Assembly: GCF_900105595.1 (NCBI RefSeq)
Contig: NZ_LT629784.1
Span: 806,001 to 870,000 of the forward strand
Reading direction: 5' to 3'
DNA: 64,000 nucleotides
Origin: Stappia sp. ES.058
GTDB taxonomy: Bacteria; Pseudomonadota; Alphaproteobacteria; Rhizobiales; Stappiaceae
The notes beneath the pieces are model-generated. The model searched no databases, had not been told where the DNA came from, and saw only the letters and a list, made by a program, of their open reading frames with translations. Position 1 is the first letter of the stretch. The number at the start of each line of letters is the position of its first letter. The translations under genes were made by a program, and so were the position numbers. Below are positions 8,276 through 16,195 of this stretch, piece by piece.

Positions 8276-10228
8276 ATGGTCACCGGAACCGACATCAACG
8301 CACCGACCCCGTTGCTTGATCGGGTGTCCTCACCGGACGATCTCAAGAGGTTGAGTGATGGCGAGTTGACGGCTCTGGCGCGCGAACTGCGCCGCGAAAC
8401 GATCAACTCCGTCGCGCGCACCGGCGGGCATCTGGGATCGAGCCTCGGGGTCGTCGAACTGACGGTGGCCATCCATGCCGTTTTCGACACGCCGCACGAC
8501 AAACTGATCTGGGATGTCAGCCATCAGTGCTACCCTCACAAAATCCTCACCGGGCGACGGGACCGGATGCATACCTTGCGTCAGGAAGGCGGCCTCAGCG
8601 GCTTCACCAAGCGCAGCGAGAGCGCCTATGATCCGTTCGGCGCGGCACATTCCTCCACGTCGATATCCGCGGGCCTCGGCTTTGCGACGGCGCGCGATCT
8701 CGGCGCCGATGTCGGCGATGTGATCTGCGTGGTTGGCGACGGCGCCATGTCCGCCGGCATGGCCTATGAGGCGATGAACAATGCCGGCGCGGCCGGCAAG
8801 CGCATGATCGTCATCCTGAACGACAACGACATGTCGATCGCGCCGCCCGTGGGCGCCTTGTCCACTTATCTGACGGGCCTGTGCGCTCGCCGCCCGGTCA
8901 AGGATTTCAAGGCCCTGGTGAAACAGGCGGCGTCGCAGTTGCCGGCTCCGTTTCGAGAGGGAGCGGAGCGTGCCCGTCACCTCGCCAAGGGGCTGATGTC
9001 CGGCTACACAATGTTCGATCATCTGGGTCTTTGCTACGTCGGCCCGGTCGACGGGCACGACGTGAAGGATCTTCTGCGCATCCTGCGGACCTTGCGCGAC
9101 AATGCCGACGGTCCGGTGCTCCTTCATGCGGTCACCAAGAAGGGGGCCGGCTATCGTCCGGCCGAAACCGCCCGGGACAAGTATCACGGCGTCTCCAAGT
9201 TCGATCCCGCAACCGGCAAGCAGGCGGCGTCAAAGCCGGCGCCGCCAAGCTTCACGAAGGTGTTCGGAACCAGTCTGGTGGCGGAGGCCGCGCGCGACGA
9301 GCGCATTGTCGCGATCACCGCTGCCATGCCGGGGGGCACGGGCATCGATCTGTTTTCCAAGGCCTATCCGGAACGCGCATTCGATGTCGGTATTGCCGAA
9401 CAGCATGCCGTGACATTTGCGGCCGGTCTCGCTGCCAGCGGCATGCGTCCGTTCTGCGCGATCTACTCCACCTTCCTTCAGCGCGGCTACGACCAGATCG
9501 TTCATGACGTCGCCTTGCAGGGGTTGCCGGTGCGTTTCGCCATCGATCGCGCCGGGCTCGTGGGTGCGGACGGTCCGACCCATGCCGGAGCGTTCGATAT
9601 CGGCTACCTTGTCAATCTCCCGGGGTTCACGGTGATGGCGCCGGCCGACGAGGCGGAGCTGATGGACATGGTGGCCACCGCCGCCCGGCACGACGAGGGG
9701 CCGATCGCCTTTCGCTACCCGCGCGGGTCGGGCACGGGCGTCTCGCTTCCGAAGACCGGCCTTCCGCTTGCCATCGGCAAGGGGCGGATCGTCAAGGAAG
9801 GCCGCACGGTCGCGCTGCTTTCTTTCGGGGCGCGACTGGAGCAGTGCCTCATCGCCGCAAAGCGCCTGGACCAGCGAGGGCTGTCAACGACGGTTGCCGA
9901 CGCGCGGTTTGCCAAGCCGCTCGACCTTGATCTGATCAGGGATCTTGTCGCCGAGCATGATGTGCTCGTCACCATCGAGGAAGGCGCCGGCGGTGGCTTC
10001 GGCGCCATGGTGCTCCAGGCTCTGGCAGAGGAAGGCGCTCTTGACGGACGCATCGCGGTGCGTAGCATGACATTGCCGGATGATTTCATTGCCCATGCAT
10101 CGCCCGAGGCAATGTATGAGGCGGCTGGACTGAACGCCCGCCACATCGTCTGCAAGGCCCTGGATGCCGTCGCTCGCGCGAGTGGGCCCGAGTTTACACG
10201 TGATCACAGATTAATCTCGATACTTTGA
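8276..10228 (+). CDS. dxs: 1-deoxy-D-xylulose-5-phosphate synthase
   Basis: Thiamine-diphosphate transketolase-like enzyme, 650 aa, that condenses pyruvate and glyceraldehyde 3-phosphate: the entry step of the MEP isoprenoid pathway feeding carotenoids and the bacteriochlorophyll tail. The ThDP motif is [15 protein letters not shown] (about residue 155). The pyrimidine-domain motif is [15 protein letters not shown], and [15 protein letters not shown] is the Dxs signature. The ATG at 8276 follows AGAGGGA by 6 bp; the open frame continues 25 codons upstream without family-like sequence. Its place beside bch genes suggests coordinated photosynthetic expression. Confidence 0.95.
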   Translation: MVTGTDINAPTPLLDRVSSPDDLKRLSDGELTALARELRRETINSVARTGGHLGSSLGVVELTVAIHAVFDTPHDKLIWDVSHQCYPHKILTGRRDRMHTLRQEGGLSGFTKRSESAYDPFGAAHSSTSISAGLGFATARDLGADVGDVICVVGDGAMSAGMAYEAMNNAGAAGKRMIVILNDNDMSIAPPVGALSTYLTGLCARRPVKDFKALVKQAASQLPAPFREGAERARHLAKGLMSGYTMFDHLGLCYVGPVDGHDVKDLLRILRTLRDNADGPVLLHAVTKKGAGYRPAETARDKYHGVSKFDPATGKQAASKPAPPSFTKVFGTSLVAEAARDERIVAITAAMPGGTGIDLFSKAYPERAFDVGIAEQHAVTFAAGLAASGMRPFCAIYSTFLQRGYDQIVHDVALQGLPVRFAIDRAGLVGADGPTHAGAFDIGYLVNLPGFTVMAPADEAELMDMVATAARHDEGPIAFRYPRGSGTGVSLPKTGLPLAIGKGRIVKEGRTVALLSFGARLEQCLIAAKRLDQRGLSTTVADARFAKPLDLDLIRDLVAEHDVLVTIEEGAGGGFGAMVLQALAEEGALDGRIAVRSMTLPDDFIAHASPEAMYEAAGLNARHIVCKALDAVARASGPEFTRDHRLISIL

Positions 10229-10375
10229 ACGTATTCCCTCGTGATTCGGACTTTTCCCAGCGGGAAACAAAGAGCGGCTATCTGTTCCGATTCCAAACTT
10301 GTGCGCACTGCTTTTTGAGCACAGGATTTGGGCGGAGGATGTTTTATTGAGCATTTGTCCTCCCTGGGAGGAGCA

Positions 10376-11461
10376 ATGGCCGAGTACCCGATTTCTTCGG
10401 ACGGCCGTGATGCAATTGCCTGTAAAACCATTGAGACGGGCGGAAAGTCTGCAGGTGGGGCGGCGGATCGTCGGCAACAAGACAGTCGCAAAGAACATAA
10501 TGGCGACAATTCACGGCTCTTGAGAAGAGCCATTGAAGGAACTGTGACTGCGGAGATGATCCGGCGCAATTCTGGATCTGCCGACCCTGCGTCGGTTGTC
10601 GCGGCATTGTCGGATCCGTCCAGCGGTATCGACGGAACCTGGGCACCCGTTGTCTCGTCCCTGATCCGCGCGGTTTTTTCCGAACAGGAAATCCGGCTTG
10701 ATGTGATCATCAAAGAGATTCTGGAGCGGGACCGACCGTTTCTGGAGGTCTATAGCCAGGTCCTGATGCCTCTTTGCGTTTGCGTGCGCGGACGATGGTC
10801 GCGTGACGAGGCCACATTTGTCGAAATTACGCTTGCGTCCGGACGGATCGCGCTGGCCTTCAACAGCATCTCCCAGGCCTATGTCGAGCGGCATCTCATG
10901 CTTGAGGAGAGTGATGCCCTGCATCCGGGCGATACCGAGGCCCGGTTGTTGCTGGCGCGCATGCCCGGCGACAATCATGCGCTTGGACTGCAGATTGTCG
11001 AGACGGTATTCCGGCAATCGGGATGGCAGGTCAGATGTGGCGGCGATGGCGGAGACCTTGACGGCTGTTTCCTGGATCTGCGGCACAGCCACTTTGACGT
11101 TTTCGGCCTGTCTGTCGGAATAACCTCGATCGTCGGTGACGTCGCAGTCGCCATCGAACGCGCCCGCGCCGCGTCCGCCAATTCCGGCTTGCATGTGTGT
11201 ATCGGAGGTGCCGGTGTGCTCGCGGCTCCGGATGCCTTTACGGGAATTGGTGCGGACTTCTTTGCCACCGACGCGCTGGAAGGTGTGGCACTCGCCAACA
11301 GGGCGATCGGCTTCAACGCACCGGATGGCATCTGGGGGGCGCACCCTAGGATGTCGCGGCCAGGCCGGCGAAAGTCGCCGAGCGTGGAAAGGGTCGCGGC
11401 CATGAGTGCGAGGTTGGTTCAATTGGCCAAGAGGTCTTCGGGTCTCACGAGATGGGCGTAA
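10376..11461 (+). CDS. Cobalamin-binding photosynthesis regulator, PpaA/AerR-like
   Basis: 361-aa protein whose C-terminal half is a B12-binding Rossmann-like domain: MPGDNHALG carries the candidate Co-ligating His (about residue 199), followed by IVETVFRQSGWQV, a DVFGLSVGITS strand-turn and the GGAGVLAAPDAF loop. The N-terminal part is helical with no recognised domain. AerR/PpaA proteins bind hydroxocobalamin and antagonise or modulate CrtJ/PpsR, which fits the cluster location. The ATG at 10376 has a strong GGGAGGAG site. Which of the two named homologues it matches better cannot be settled here. It ends 66 bp before the element border. Confidence 0.75.
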   Translation: MAEYPISSDGRDAIACKTIETGGKSAGGAADRRQQDSRKEHNGDNSRLLRRAIEGTVTAEMIRRNSGSADPASVVAALSDPSSGIDGTWAPVVSSLIRAVFSEQEIRLDVIIKEILERDRPFLEVYSQVLMPLCVCVRGRWSRDEATFVEITLASGRIALAFNSISQAYVERHLMLEESDALHPGDTEARLLLARMPGDNHALGLQIVETVFRQSGWQVRCGGDGGDLDGCFLDLRHSHFDVFGLSVGITSIVGDVAVAIERARAASANSGLHVCIGGAGVLAAPDAFTGIGADFFATDALEGVALANRAIGFNAPDGIWGAHPRMSRPGRRKSPSVERVAAMSARLVQLAKRSSGLTRWA

Positions 11462-11527
11462 TTGCCCGTATATCTGCCCGTTATGGCGTCAGCAATCAGG
11501 GTGGTTTGTTCTAAGTCATTGGAAAGG

Positions 11528-11575
11528 TTGGTCGGAGTGGCAGGATTTGAACCTGCGACCCCCTCGTCCCGAACG
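11528..11575 (-). repeat. Left attachment site: orphan 3' fragment of tRNA-Pro
   Basis: 48 bp identical to 60081-60128. It contains the CCA end, T-arm and part of the anticodon arm of tRNA-Pro, but the sequence diverges at 11576, so there is no complete tRNA here. The flanking 7 bp outside each copy also partly match (ggaaagg versus gaaaaga). It is the crossover product left when the element entered the tRNA gene. Confidence 0.9.
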
Positions 11576-11615
11576 GGTGGTCGACCGGAAAAGCGGCGAA
11601 GAATGGCGGTTTTCT

Positions 11616-12785
11616 TTAGCCCGACCGGCGTCCGTGTTCTTCTGATGTTCGCGGGTTTCTGTCAGGTTTCTGTCGGGGTGGTTTTGAGGCGATCTTGTTC
11701 CGCGCCTGTTCCTGAAAGCCGGGCGCGTGGTGACGATAGACGCGCTCGAATGTCTCCACGCTCATGCCGACATAGTCCGCGCCTTCGACAAACGGAACGC
11801 CGGCGCGTGCCAGCCACGTCGCCGCTGTGTGGCGCAGCGTGTGCGGGACAACATCCTCTTCAAAACCGGCTGCGGCGCGAACCGCACGGAACGCCTTGTT
11901 GATCTTCGTCACCGGCTTTCCATTCCATTCGACGACATGGGTTCCTGAAATGCCGAGGCGCTCCCATCGTCGCAAATGCGCCAAGAGACGATCCGGAAGC
12001 GCGACAGGAGGCTGGCGTTTTTTCGTTTCCCGCTCCCCCGGAGGGCGACGGTGGAAGAGCCCGGCGCCCAGGTCGATGTATCCGCAGCCGATTGTCGGAC
12101 GGATAGCGGCGCCGCAAACCGCGCCCGCGCGCGTGCCGGTGTAAAGTGCAACAAGAATGAAGCGCGCTACATGCTTGGCAATGGCCCGTTCGGTCGGGTG
12201 ACCCTTGTACTTCTGACGAAGCCGCCATGCGGCCCAGATCAGTCTTGCCGCCTCGCTTCGCTCCAGCCACCTCTCGCGGCTGGAGGGCTTTGGGGGGAGG
12301 ACGACAGGGATCAGTCTGTCAACATGACCTTCCCTGAAGAAATGATGGAACGCAGCTCGCAAATCCTCGAGCTCGCGGCGCGCAGAACTCTCTACCCCGC
12401 GGGCACTGACATAAGCCCTGCAGGCCGATCCATTGACGTCGGCCATGCATTGCTCGCCAAAGTGATCGAGAAGGTTTTGAAGCCGCGCGGCGGTCTCGGT
12501 CGGGCGGGCATGTGCCGGCGCAATTTCCTCGGAATAGGCAGCGATCGCGTCGGCAATCGGTATCAGGTCCGCGCGGTTATTGCGGTGATGGCTCGGGTCA
12601 TGCTTTTCGGCGAGGTAGTCCGCGAGTGCTCTTTCAGCCTCTCCACGCTCCTCCTCGCGGAAGCCAGTGCTACGTTTCCGGCTACCGTCCCGGATGACCC
12701 AGACGCTGTGCTCCTCGATGTTCCCGTTTCGTGAGCGGCGGGCGGGCTGGAGCCATAGTCTGGCGCCTTTGCTTGGACGCGGCAT
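11616..12785 (-). CDS. int: Tyrosine integrase
   Basis: 389-aa phage integrase. The catalytic core shows the first Arg in YTGTRAGA, the HxxR box in HTLRHTAATW and the nucleophile Tyr in ERVYRHH. The N-terminal part reads as an AP2-like/arm-binding region (WVIRDGSRKRSTGF) followed by a SAM-like core-binding helix set. The start at 12785 has GGAG 9 bp upstream; an ATG at 12797 is in frame. It lies 40 bp from the left att repeat and should catalyse recombination at tRNA-Pro. Confidence 0.92.
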   Translation of the reverse strand: MPRPSKGARLWLQPARRSRNGNIEEHSVWVIRDGSRKRSTGFREEERGEAERALADYLAEKHDPSHHRNNRADLIPIADAIAAYSEEIAPAHARPTETAARLQNLLDHFGEQCMADVNGSACRAYVSARGVESSARRELEDLRAAFHHFFREGHVDRLIPVVLPPKPSSRERWLERSEAARLIWAAWRLRQKYKGHPTERAIAKHVARFILVALYTGTRAGAVCGAAIRPTIGCGYIDLGAGLFHRRPPGERETKKRQPPVALPDRLLAHLRRWERLGISGTHVVEWNGKPVTKINKAFRAVRAAAGFEEDVVPHTLRHTAATWLARAGVPFVEGADYVGMSVETFERVYRHHAPGFQEQARNKIASKPPRQKPDRNPRTSEEHGRRSG

Positions 12786-12967
12786 CTTTGTCTCCATTCC
12801 CGGATGTCGGTTGGCGTGACAGTGTAGCCTCGCCCAATGCGCTCGGCGGACAGTTTGCCGTCGCGGATTGCCGCACGCAACGTTGCAACCGCCACCAGTC
12901 CGCGCAAGAGGTACGCACTCGCTTCATGAAGCGTGAGCGGAGTGTCGTCCTGGAAGTTCATCTCCAT
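12563..12967 (-). CDS. Excisionase-like helix-turn-helix protein overlapping int
   Basis: 134 aa; ATG at 12967 preceded by GGAGGAAG. Residues 8-60 form a MerR/excisionase-type HTH (TLHEASAYL, TLRAAIRDGKLSAERIG, VTPTDIREW), the fold used by Xis/AlpA DNA benders. The Ser/Thr-rich C-terminal half runs about 220 bp into int in another frame, so its true end is less certain than its start. Position immediately upstream of int supports a directionality factor. Confidence 0.65.
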   Translation of the reverse strand: MEMNFQDDTPLTLHEASAYLLRGLVAVATLRAAIRDGKLSAERIGRGYTVTPTDIREWRQRCRVQAKAPDYGSSPPAAHETGTSRSTASGSSGTVAGNVALASARRSVERLKEHSRTTSPKSMTRAITAITART

Positions 12968-13036
12968 CGGTCTTCCTCCGCGTTTGCGGGTTTGTGGAGA
13001 GCGTCTTGCCGAGGCGCCGGCATCGCCGGGGGAGTG

Positions 13037-13330
13037 TCAGTCGGACGGTCCCGCCATGCCGAGCGCGTGCATGTAGAGGTCGAGGATCGCGTCTTCTTCC
13101 TCGCGCTCGTGCGGCTGTTTCCTGCGGAGCGCGATGATCTTGCGCAGGATCTTGACCTCGAAGCCGGTGCCCTTGGCCTCCGCGTAGACATCCTTGATGT
13201 CGTCGGCGATGACCTTCTTTTCCTCTTCGAGCTTCTCGATGCGCTCGACGAAGGCGCGCAGCTGCTCGCGCTCGGGTCTGGCGACGTTGATGGTGATGCG
13301 GGCGTCAGTCTCGCTCTCGGTCGATTCCAT
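13037..13330 (-). CDS. GapR-family (DUF2312) nucleoid protein
   Basis: 97 aa; start at 13330 with AGGAGA 8 bp upstream. Long alpha-helical protein with the family pattern [19 protein letters not shown] and [20 protein letters not shown], then KIIALRRKQ. GapR dimers bind overtwisted DNA and are almost confined to Alphaproteobacteria and their phages, where they affect replication and topology. Part of the leftward early operon. Confidence 0.85.
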   Translation of the reverse strand: MESTESETDARITINVARPEREQLRAFVERIEKLEEEKKVIADDIKDVYAEAKGTGFEVKILRKIIALRRKQPHEREEEDAILDLYMHALGMAGPSD

Positions 13331-13341
13331 TTCAGGTCTCC

Positions 13342-13557
13342 TCAAATCAGGCCGCGCTCGGCGGCAAGCCATTGGGGTACGGTGACGGTGACGGGCGCGA
13401 AGCCCATCACCAGCGCGGCGGTTTCGCGCGGGGCGACCGCGACCCGCGACAGCGGCAGCCAGGTGGCGTCGCGCTCCTGCGATGCGTCACCCCCCTCTGT
13501 CGGCTGTGCCGACATCTCCCCCTCAAGGGGGAGAGGGGGCGCGTGCATCGTCGTCAC
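13342..13557 (-). CDS. Small phage protein interrupted by a palindromic repeat (71 aa)
   Basis: The GTG start at 13557 overlaps the stop of the HD-hydrolase gene (GTGA), implying coupled translation. The first third is encoded by a double-hairpin repeat (13498-13533), giving [17 protein letters not shown]. The rest, [17 protein letters not shown] and [16 protein letters not shown], looks like an ordinary small phage protein. Function not recognised. Confidence 0.45.
   Translation of the reverse strand: MTTMHAPPLPLEGEMSAQPTEGGDASQERDATWLPLSRVAVAPRETAALVMGFAPVTVTVPQWLAAERGLI
13498..13533. repeat. Double-hairpin palindromic repeat inside a coding region
   Basis: Two adjacent perfect stem-loops: TGTCGGC-TGT-GCCGACA (13498-13514) and CTCCCCC-TCAA-GGGGGAG (13516-13533). 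This resembles an interspersed palindromic element common in Hyphomicrobiales genomes, which often yields in-frame [20 protein letters not shown] peptides when inserted in genes. The hairpins are directly visible; the family identity is from memory. Confidence 0.6.
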
Positions 13558-14225
13558 GTCCCCCGTCCGTCGATGCCGTGGACCGCCAGGCGCGCGACGA
13601 ATTCTTCCGCCGCCTTGTCCGGTCCCCAGGGCTTGATGCGGGTCTTCAGCGGCTCGGCGAGCTTGCCCCAAGCGCCGGGCTTTCTGCTTTCGGCGCAGAG
13701 GTCGCGCACCTCGGTGGCCAGAAGGCGCGCGTCGAGGGCGTCGATCATGGGTCGGTAGGTCGCGGCGTCGTCAGGGCGGATGCCGGCGGCGGCGAAGATG
13801 GCTCGGTCAAGGCGCCTTTTTGCGACGTGGATAAGCATCGAGACCGCGCCATTCGCGCCGTTCGTATAGTCAAGAAATGAGATCGCGCCGCTCGCGGCGT
13901 TCAGATAGTCAAGAAAGTCATTGGTCGGCGTGGTGATGTCTCCGATGAATGCCTCGTGCGCGTCATGCAGCAGCGCGATCAGCCTGGCGACCGGGGGACC
14001 GCTGGCGTTGTCATGGGCGAGGCACGCGTGTTGGGCCACGAAATAGAGACAGTTCGACGTTGCGGCGTCGTATCGCGCCAAACCCGACAGGGCGGACACG
14101 ATGTCCGGCCAGTGAATGTCGTCGGCCGTCAGGTGCGCCAGATCGACGATGCGCCCCGAGGTCATATGCTTCCAGACGGGGCGATGGCGGGCGTTCATTC
14201 CGGGTTCGGCAGCGACTGCGGTCAT
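13554..14225 (-). CDS. HD-domain phosphohydrolase (YfbR-like)
   Basis: 223 aa from the ATG at 14225. Metal-binding HD residues appear in YFVAQHAC, LLHDAHEAFIGD and a later EVRD. Such phage HD proteins resemble 5'-deoxynucleotidases acting on nucleotide pools. Just after the HD motif two similar peptides stand in tandem (FLDYLNAASGAIS / FLDYTNGANGAVS), an apparent internal duplication in a loop. Middle gene of the leftward early operon. Confidence 0.75.
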   Translation of the reverse strand: MTAVAAEPGMNARHRPVWKHMTSGRIVDLAHLTADDIHWPDIVSALSGLARYDAATSNCLYFVAQHACLAHDNASGPPVARLIALLHDAHEAFIGDITTPTNDFLDYLNAASGAISFLDYTNGANGAVSMLIHVAKRRLDRAIFAAAGIRPDDAATYRPMIDALDARLLATEVRDLCAESRKPGAWGKLAEPLKTRIKPWGPDKAAEEFVARLAVHGIDGRGT

Positions 14226-14334
14226 GCTCGGGTCGGTCCTTGGTGCTTGAAAGAGATCTGCCGGCGGGCTGGAGGAACACCCGCCGGCAGAGTGCCGCGC
14301 GCGGGCAAGTCGCCGCGCGCGATCCGGGAACGGG

Positions 14335-14457
14335 TCAGGGCCAGCCGTGGCGGGCGAGGGTGGCCGCGAGAATGCCAAGCGCGGTGCCGCTGGACAGGAC
14401 GAGCGCGAGACAGGCGAAGAGGATGGTCGGGGTGAGGGGCGTGGGTGTGTGAGGCAT
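14335..14457 (-). CDS. Single-span membrane peptide (40 aa), first gene of leftward operon
   Basis: Starts at 14457 with GGGAGA 7 bp upstream. A Pro/Thr-rich head (MPHTPTPLTP) precedes one transmembrane helix (residues 11-33, TILFACLALVLSSGTALG). It is the first gene after the leftward operator at 14484-14510, so probably repressed in the lysogen. Role unknown; position recalls small lambda left-operon proteins. Confidence 0.5.
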   Translation of the reverse strand: MPHTPTPLTPTILFACLALVLSSGTALGILAATLARHGWP

Positions 14458-14483
14458 TGCGTTCTCCCATCGGAATGATGGGG

Positions 14484-14510
14484 TTAAATTTACATATAGT
14501 GTAAATTTAA
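14484..14510. promoter_or_regulatory. Leftward operator (OL-like), perfect 11-5-11 palindrome
   Basis: Arms TTAAATTTACA and TGTAAATTTAA around the spacer TATAG. The sequence sits 26 bp upstream of the leftward membrane-peptide gene and downstream of the repressor gene. Its core, ATTTACA-N5-TGTAAAT, recurs with changes near 14523-14543 and 14947-14967, so it is most likely the repressor binding site. Confidence 0.75.
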
Positions 14511-14522
14511 CGTCAAGAGCAA

Positions 14523-14543
14523 TTTTTGCGCTAGGCGTAAATT
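14523..14543. promoter_or_regulatory. Second, imperfect leftward operator
   Basis: TTTTGCG-CTAGG-CGTAAAT matches the ATTTACA-N5-TGTAAAT operator core with a changed left arm. It lies 12 bp from the perfect palindrome, just past the repressor stop codon, as expected for a tandem operator set. Confidence 0.5.
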
Positions 14544-14548
14544 GGTGG

Positions 14549-14881
14549 TCACTCTGTGTTTGCGAGCACCCGCAATATCTGGATAGCCTCGGCCTGCCGT
14601 TCCGGTGGGATGTGATTGAAGAGGTCGACAACCTCGCCCTGGCGTTCTGGATGGGCTTCCAGAAGCATTGAAACGCTCACGTTTAACGCGCGTGCGATCG
14701 CCTCGATAATTGGTTGAGAGTACGGTTGATTTCCCGTTTCAATTCGCGACAGGCTTGCGTAGCTGACCAGCAGATCGCCGCCGGGTTCAACCTCAAGTCG
14801 GTCTGCAAGTTGCTGGAGTGTGAGCCCGCGCTTCTTTCGCCATTCGCGAATGTATGTTCGGGCGTAATTTTGCTTGGTCAT
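14549..14881 (-). CDS. XRE-family phage repressor (CI-like)
   Basis: 110 aa from the ATG at 14881 (an in-frame ATG at 14911 would add 10 residues). The N-terminal HTH is complete: IREWRKKRGLTLQQLADRLE ... SYASLSRIETGNQPYSQPII. The C-terminal part (LLEAHPERQGEVVDLFNHIP) has no LexA-type peptidase residues, so induction by RecA self-cleavage is unlikely. The gene stands between operator-like palindromes on both sides, with a divergent Cro-like gene, as in the lambda immunity region. Confidence 0.8.
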   Translation of the reverse strand: MTKQNYARTYIREWRKKRGLTLQQLADRLEVEPGGDLLVSYASLSRIETGNQPYSQPIIEAIARALNVSVSMLLEAHPERQGEVVDLFNHIPPERQAEAIQILRVLANTE

Positions 14882-14946
14882 GTGGAAGGATAGTCCTGCT
14901 CGCCCTTCCATGAATTGCGCTCTATGTAAATTTTGGCTTGACCAAA

Positions 14947-14967
14947 AATTTGCACTGGATGTAAATT
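14947..14967. promoter_or_regulatory. Rightward operator (OR-like)
   Basis: AATTTGCA-CTGGA-TGTAAATT, an 8-5-8 palindrome with one mismatch, between the divergent repressor (start 14881) and Cro-like gene (start 14974). A further half site, tgtaaatt, lies about 20 bp to the left. It ends 6 bp before the rightward start codon, so binding would block rightward initiation directly. Confidence 0.65.
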
Positions 14968-14973
14968 CTCGCC

Positions 14974-15210
14974 ATGGAGCATCCGCTTAAGACTTACCGC
15001 ACAAAGAGTGGGCTGACGCTAGAGACGCTCGCGTCGCTATCAAACAGCACGGCAGCGACGCTCAGCCGGATCGAGGCTCGTAAACAAAGCCCAAGCCTCA
15101 TGCTCGTCCAGCGTCTTGTTCTGGCGACTGGCGGTTGCCTTTCGGCAAATGATTTCGTCGAGCCACCGCAAGCCTCTGTAGTGCCCCCCCTTGAGGCGAA
15201 TGCCTCATGA
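14974..15210 (+). CDS. XRE-family Cro-like regulator (78 aa)
   Basis: Short HTH protein with no second domain: TYRTKSGLTLETLASLSNST, ATLSRIEARKQSPSLMLVQR. It is divergent from the CI-like repressor and is the first gene of the rightward transcript, the standard Cro position. The leader between the operator and the ATG is only a few bases, so the mRNA may be nearly leaderless. Confidence 0.75.
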   Translation: MEHPLKTYRTKSGLTLETLASLSNSTAATLSRIEARKQSPSLMLVQRLVLATGGCLSANDFVEPPQASVVPPLEANAS

Positions 15211-15260
15211 CATTGCGCCACCTCCCTTTTCGCCTTCACGCGTTCGCCGCCCCCCGCCGA

Positions 15261-15491
15261 TCATCGGCCGTGGAGAAGGGCGCGCACATGCGCAAGGTAC
15301 CCTTTTATCGCGCGGTCGCTTGGGTAGCTGCGTCCACCGGCCTCCTCGACGGCGGCGACAAGATCCCGCGCGAAGCGGTCCCGGTCAGGAGCGGTCTCCG
15401 CCATCATGGTGATCAGGCCGTCCAGCACGACATTCTGCGCGATGACGCGCTGCTGCAGCCACTCGAAACAGTCGCGCTCCGTTTTGTCCAT
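15261..15491 (-). CDS. Unknown small helical phage protein (76 aa)
   Basis: ATG at 15491 with AGGCGAGGAAA directly upstream. Sequence MDKTERDCFEWLQQRVIAQN ... LITMMAETAPDRDRFARDLV is amphipathic and protein-like. It runs against the rightward early operon, so it needs its own promoter, probably in the divergent gap 15634-15703. No family recognised. Confidence 0.45.
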   Translation of the reverse strand: MDKTERDCFEWLQQRVIAQNVVLDGLITMMAETAPDRDRFARDLVAAVEEAGGRSYPSDRAIKGYLAHVRALLHGR

Positions 15492-15633
15492 TTTCCTCGC
15501 CTCCCTGAAATTGCACGGGAAAGCGCAGCACAGCCGCGTTCGCGGCGGCAAGTGCGGATGTCCGCATCAATCCGCGCAGGGCGGCGCGCAGGCGGGCGCG
15601 GGCGGGTGTTTCGGGTCGGTGTCCTTTCATCAT
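15385..15633 (-). CDS. Possible small basic protein upstream of the 76-aa gene
   Basis: 82-codon frame starting MMKGHRPETPARARLRAALR with a hydrophobic middle. Its last half overlaps the 76-aa gene by 107 bp in another frame and reads like a shadow, so only the first 45 codons look plausible. Included as a weak candidate because the region upstream of 15491 otherwise has no gene on either strand. Confidence 0.25.
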   Translation of the reverse strand: MMKGHRPETPARARLRAALRGLMRTSALAAANAAVLRFPVQFQGGEENGQNGARLFRVAAAARHRAECRAGRPDHHDGGDRS

Positions 15634-15703
15634 GGGACGAGTGTGCCCCGGTCGCGCGCTTGTGTCTTTCCCGCACGCGCGCGGAAGTTACGGAGCCCTG
15701 CGC

Positions 15704-16195
15704 ATGACACTTCAACGTCCCACCAGCGACCACCAGCGCGCCGCGATCAAGGGGCTCGCGCGCCGTCAGGTGCAGGCCTGTCACGGGCAGGAATCCGCCG
15801 CCTCGATCACCCGCGTCGGCGGGCAGACGCTTTCCGATTACGGCAACGCCCGCACGGAAAAGTATCGCGACATCCACATGCCGCTCGACGTGCTGATGGA
15901 TCTGACGCTGGACGGCGGACCGGTGGCGCTGATCGGCCTGTGCCGGATGGCGGGCGGGGCTTTCGTGCCGCTGCCGCAGCCGGGCGAAGGCTCGGCCTGG
16001 GCGGTGGAGGTCGGCGAAGCCGTGCGCAAGGGCGGCGACGCCGCCGCGCGGATCTGCGCGGCGCTCGCCGACGACGGCAAGGTGGATGCCGCCGAGATCG
16101 CGGAACACGCGATCCTCGATCATCTCGCGGAAGCAATCGACGCGCTGGTGCGGCTGAAAAGCCATGCCGCGCAGGTGCTGGAGGACGACGCATGA
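15704..16195 (+). CDS. Phage regulatory protein, CII-like
   Basis: 163 aa; start at 15704 with GGAG 8 bp upstream. Reads as a DNA-binding regulator: an HTH-like stretch (AAIKGLARRQVQACHG, SAASITRVGGQTLSDYGN) then DIHMPLDVLMDLTLDGG and LIGLCRMAGGAFVPLP, the layout of phage CII (CP76-type) proteins. First gene of a run of about ten rightward genes joined by ATGA/TGATG overlaps. Confidence 0.5.
   Translation: MTLQRPTSDHQRAAIKGLARRQVQACHGQESAASITRVGGQTLSDYGNARTEKYRDIHMPLDVLMDLTLDGGPVALIGLCRMAGGAFVPLPQPGEGSAWAVEVGEAVRKGGDAAARICAALADDGKVDAAEIAEHAILDHLAEAIDALVRLKSHAAQVLEDDA

Noticed and set aside
11528..11575. A functional second tRNA-Pro gene
   Set aside because: Only the 3' 48 bp are present; the D-arm and the 5' acceptor strand are missing.
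12958..13191. 77-residue minus-strand ORF between the GapR-like and excisionase-like genes
   Set aside because: Mostly a shadow of the GapR-like gene; the non-overlapping part is only about 21 codons with no ribosome site.
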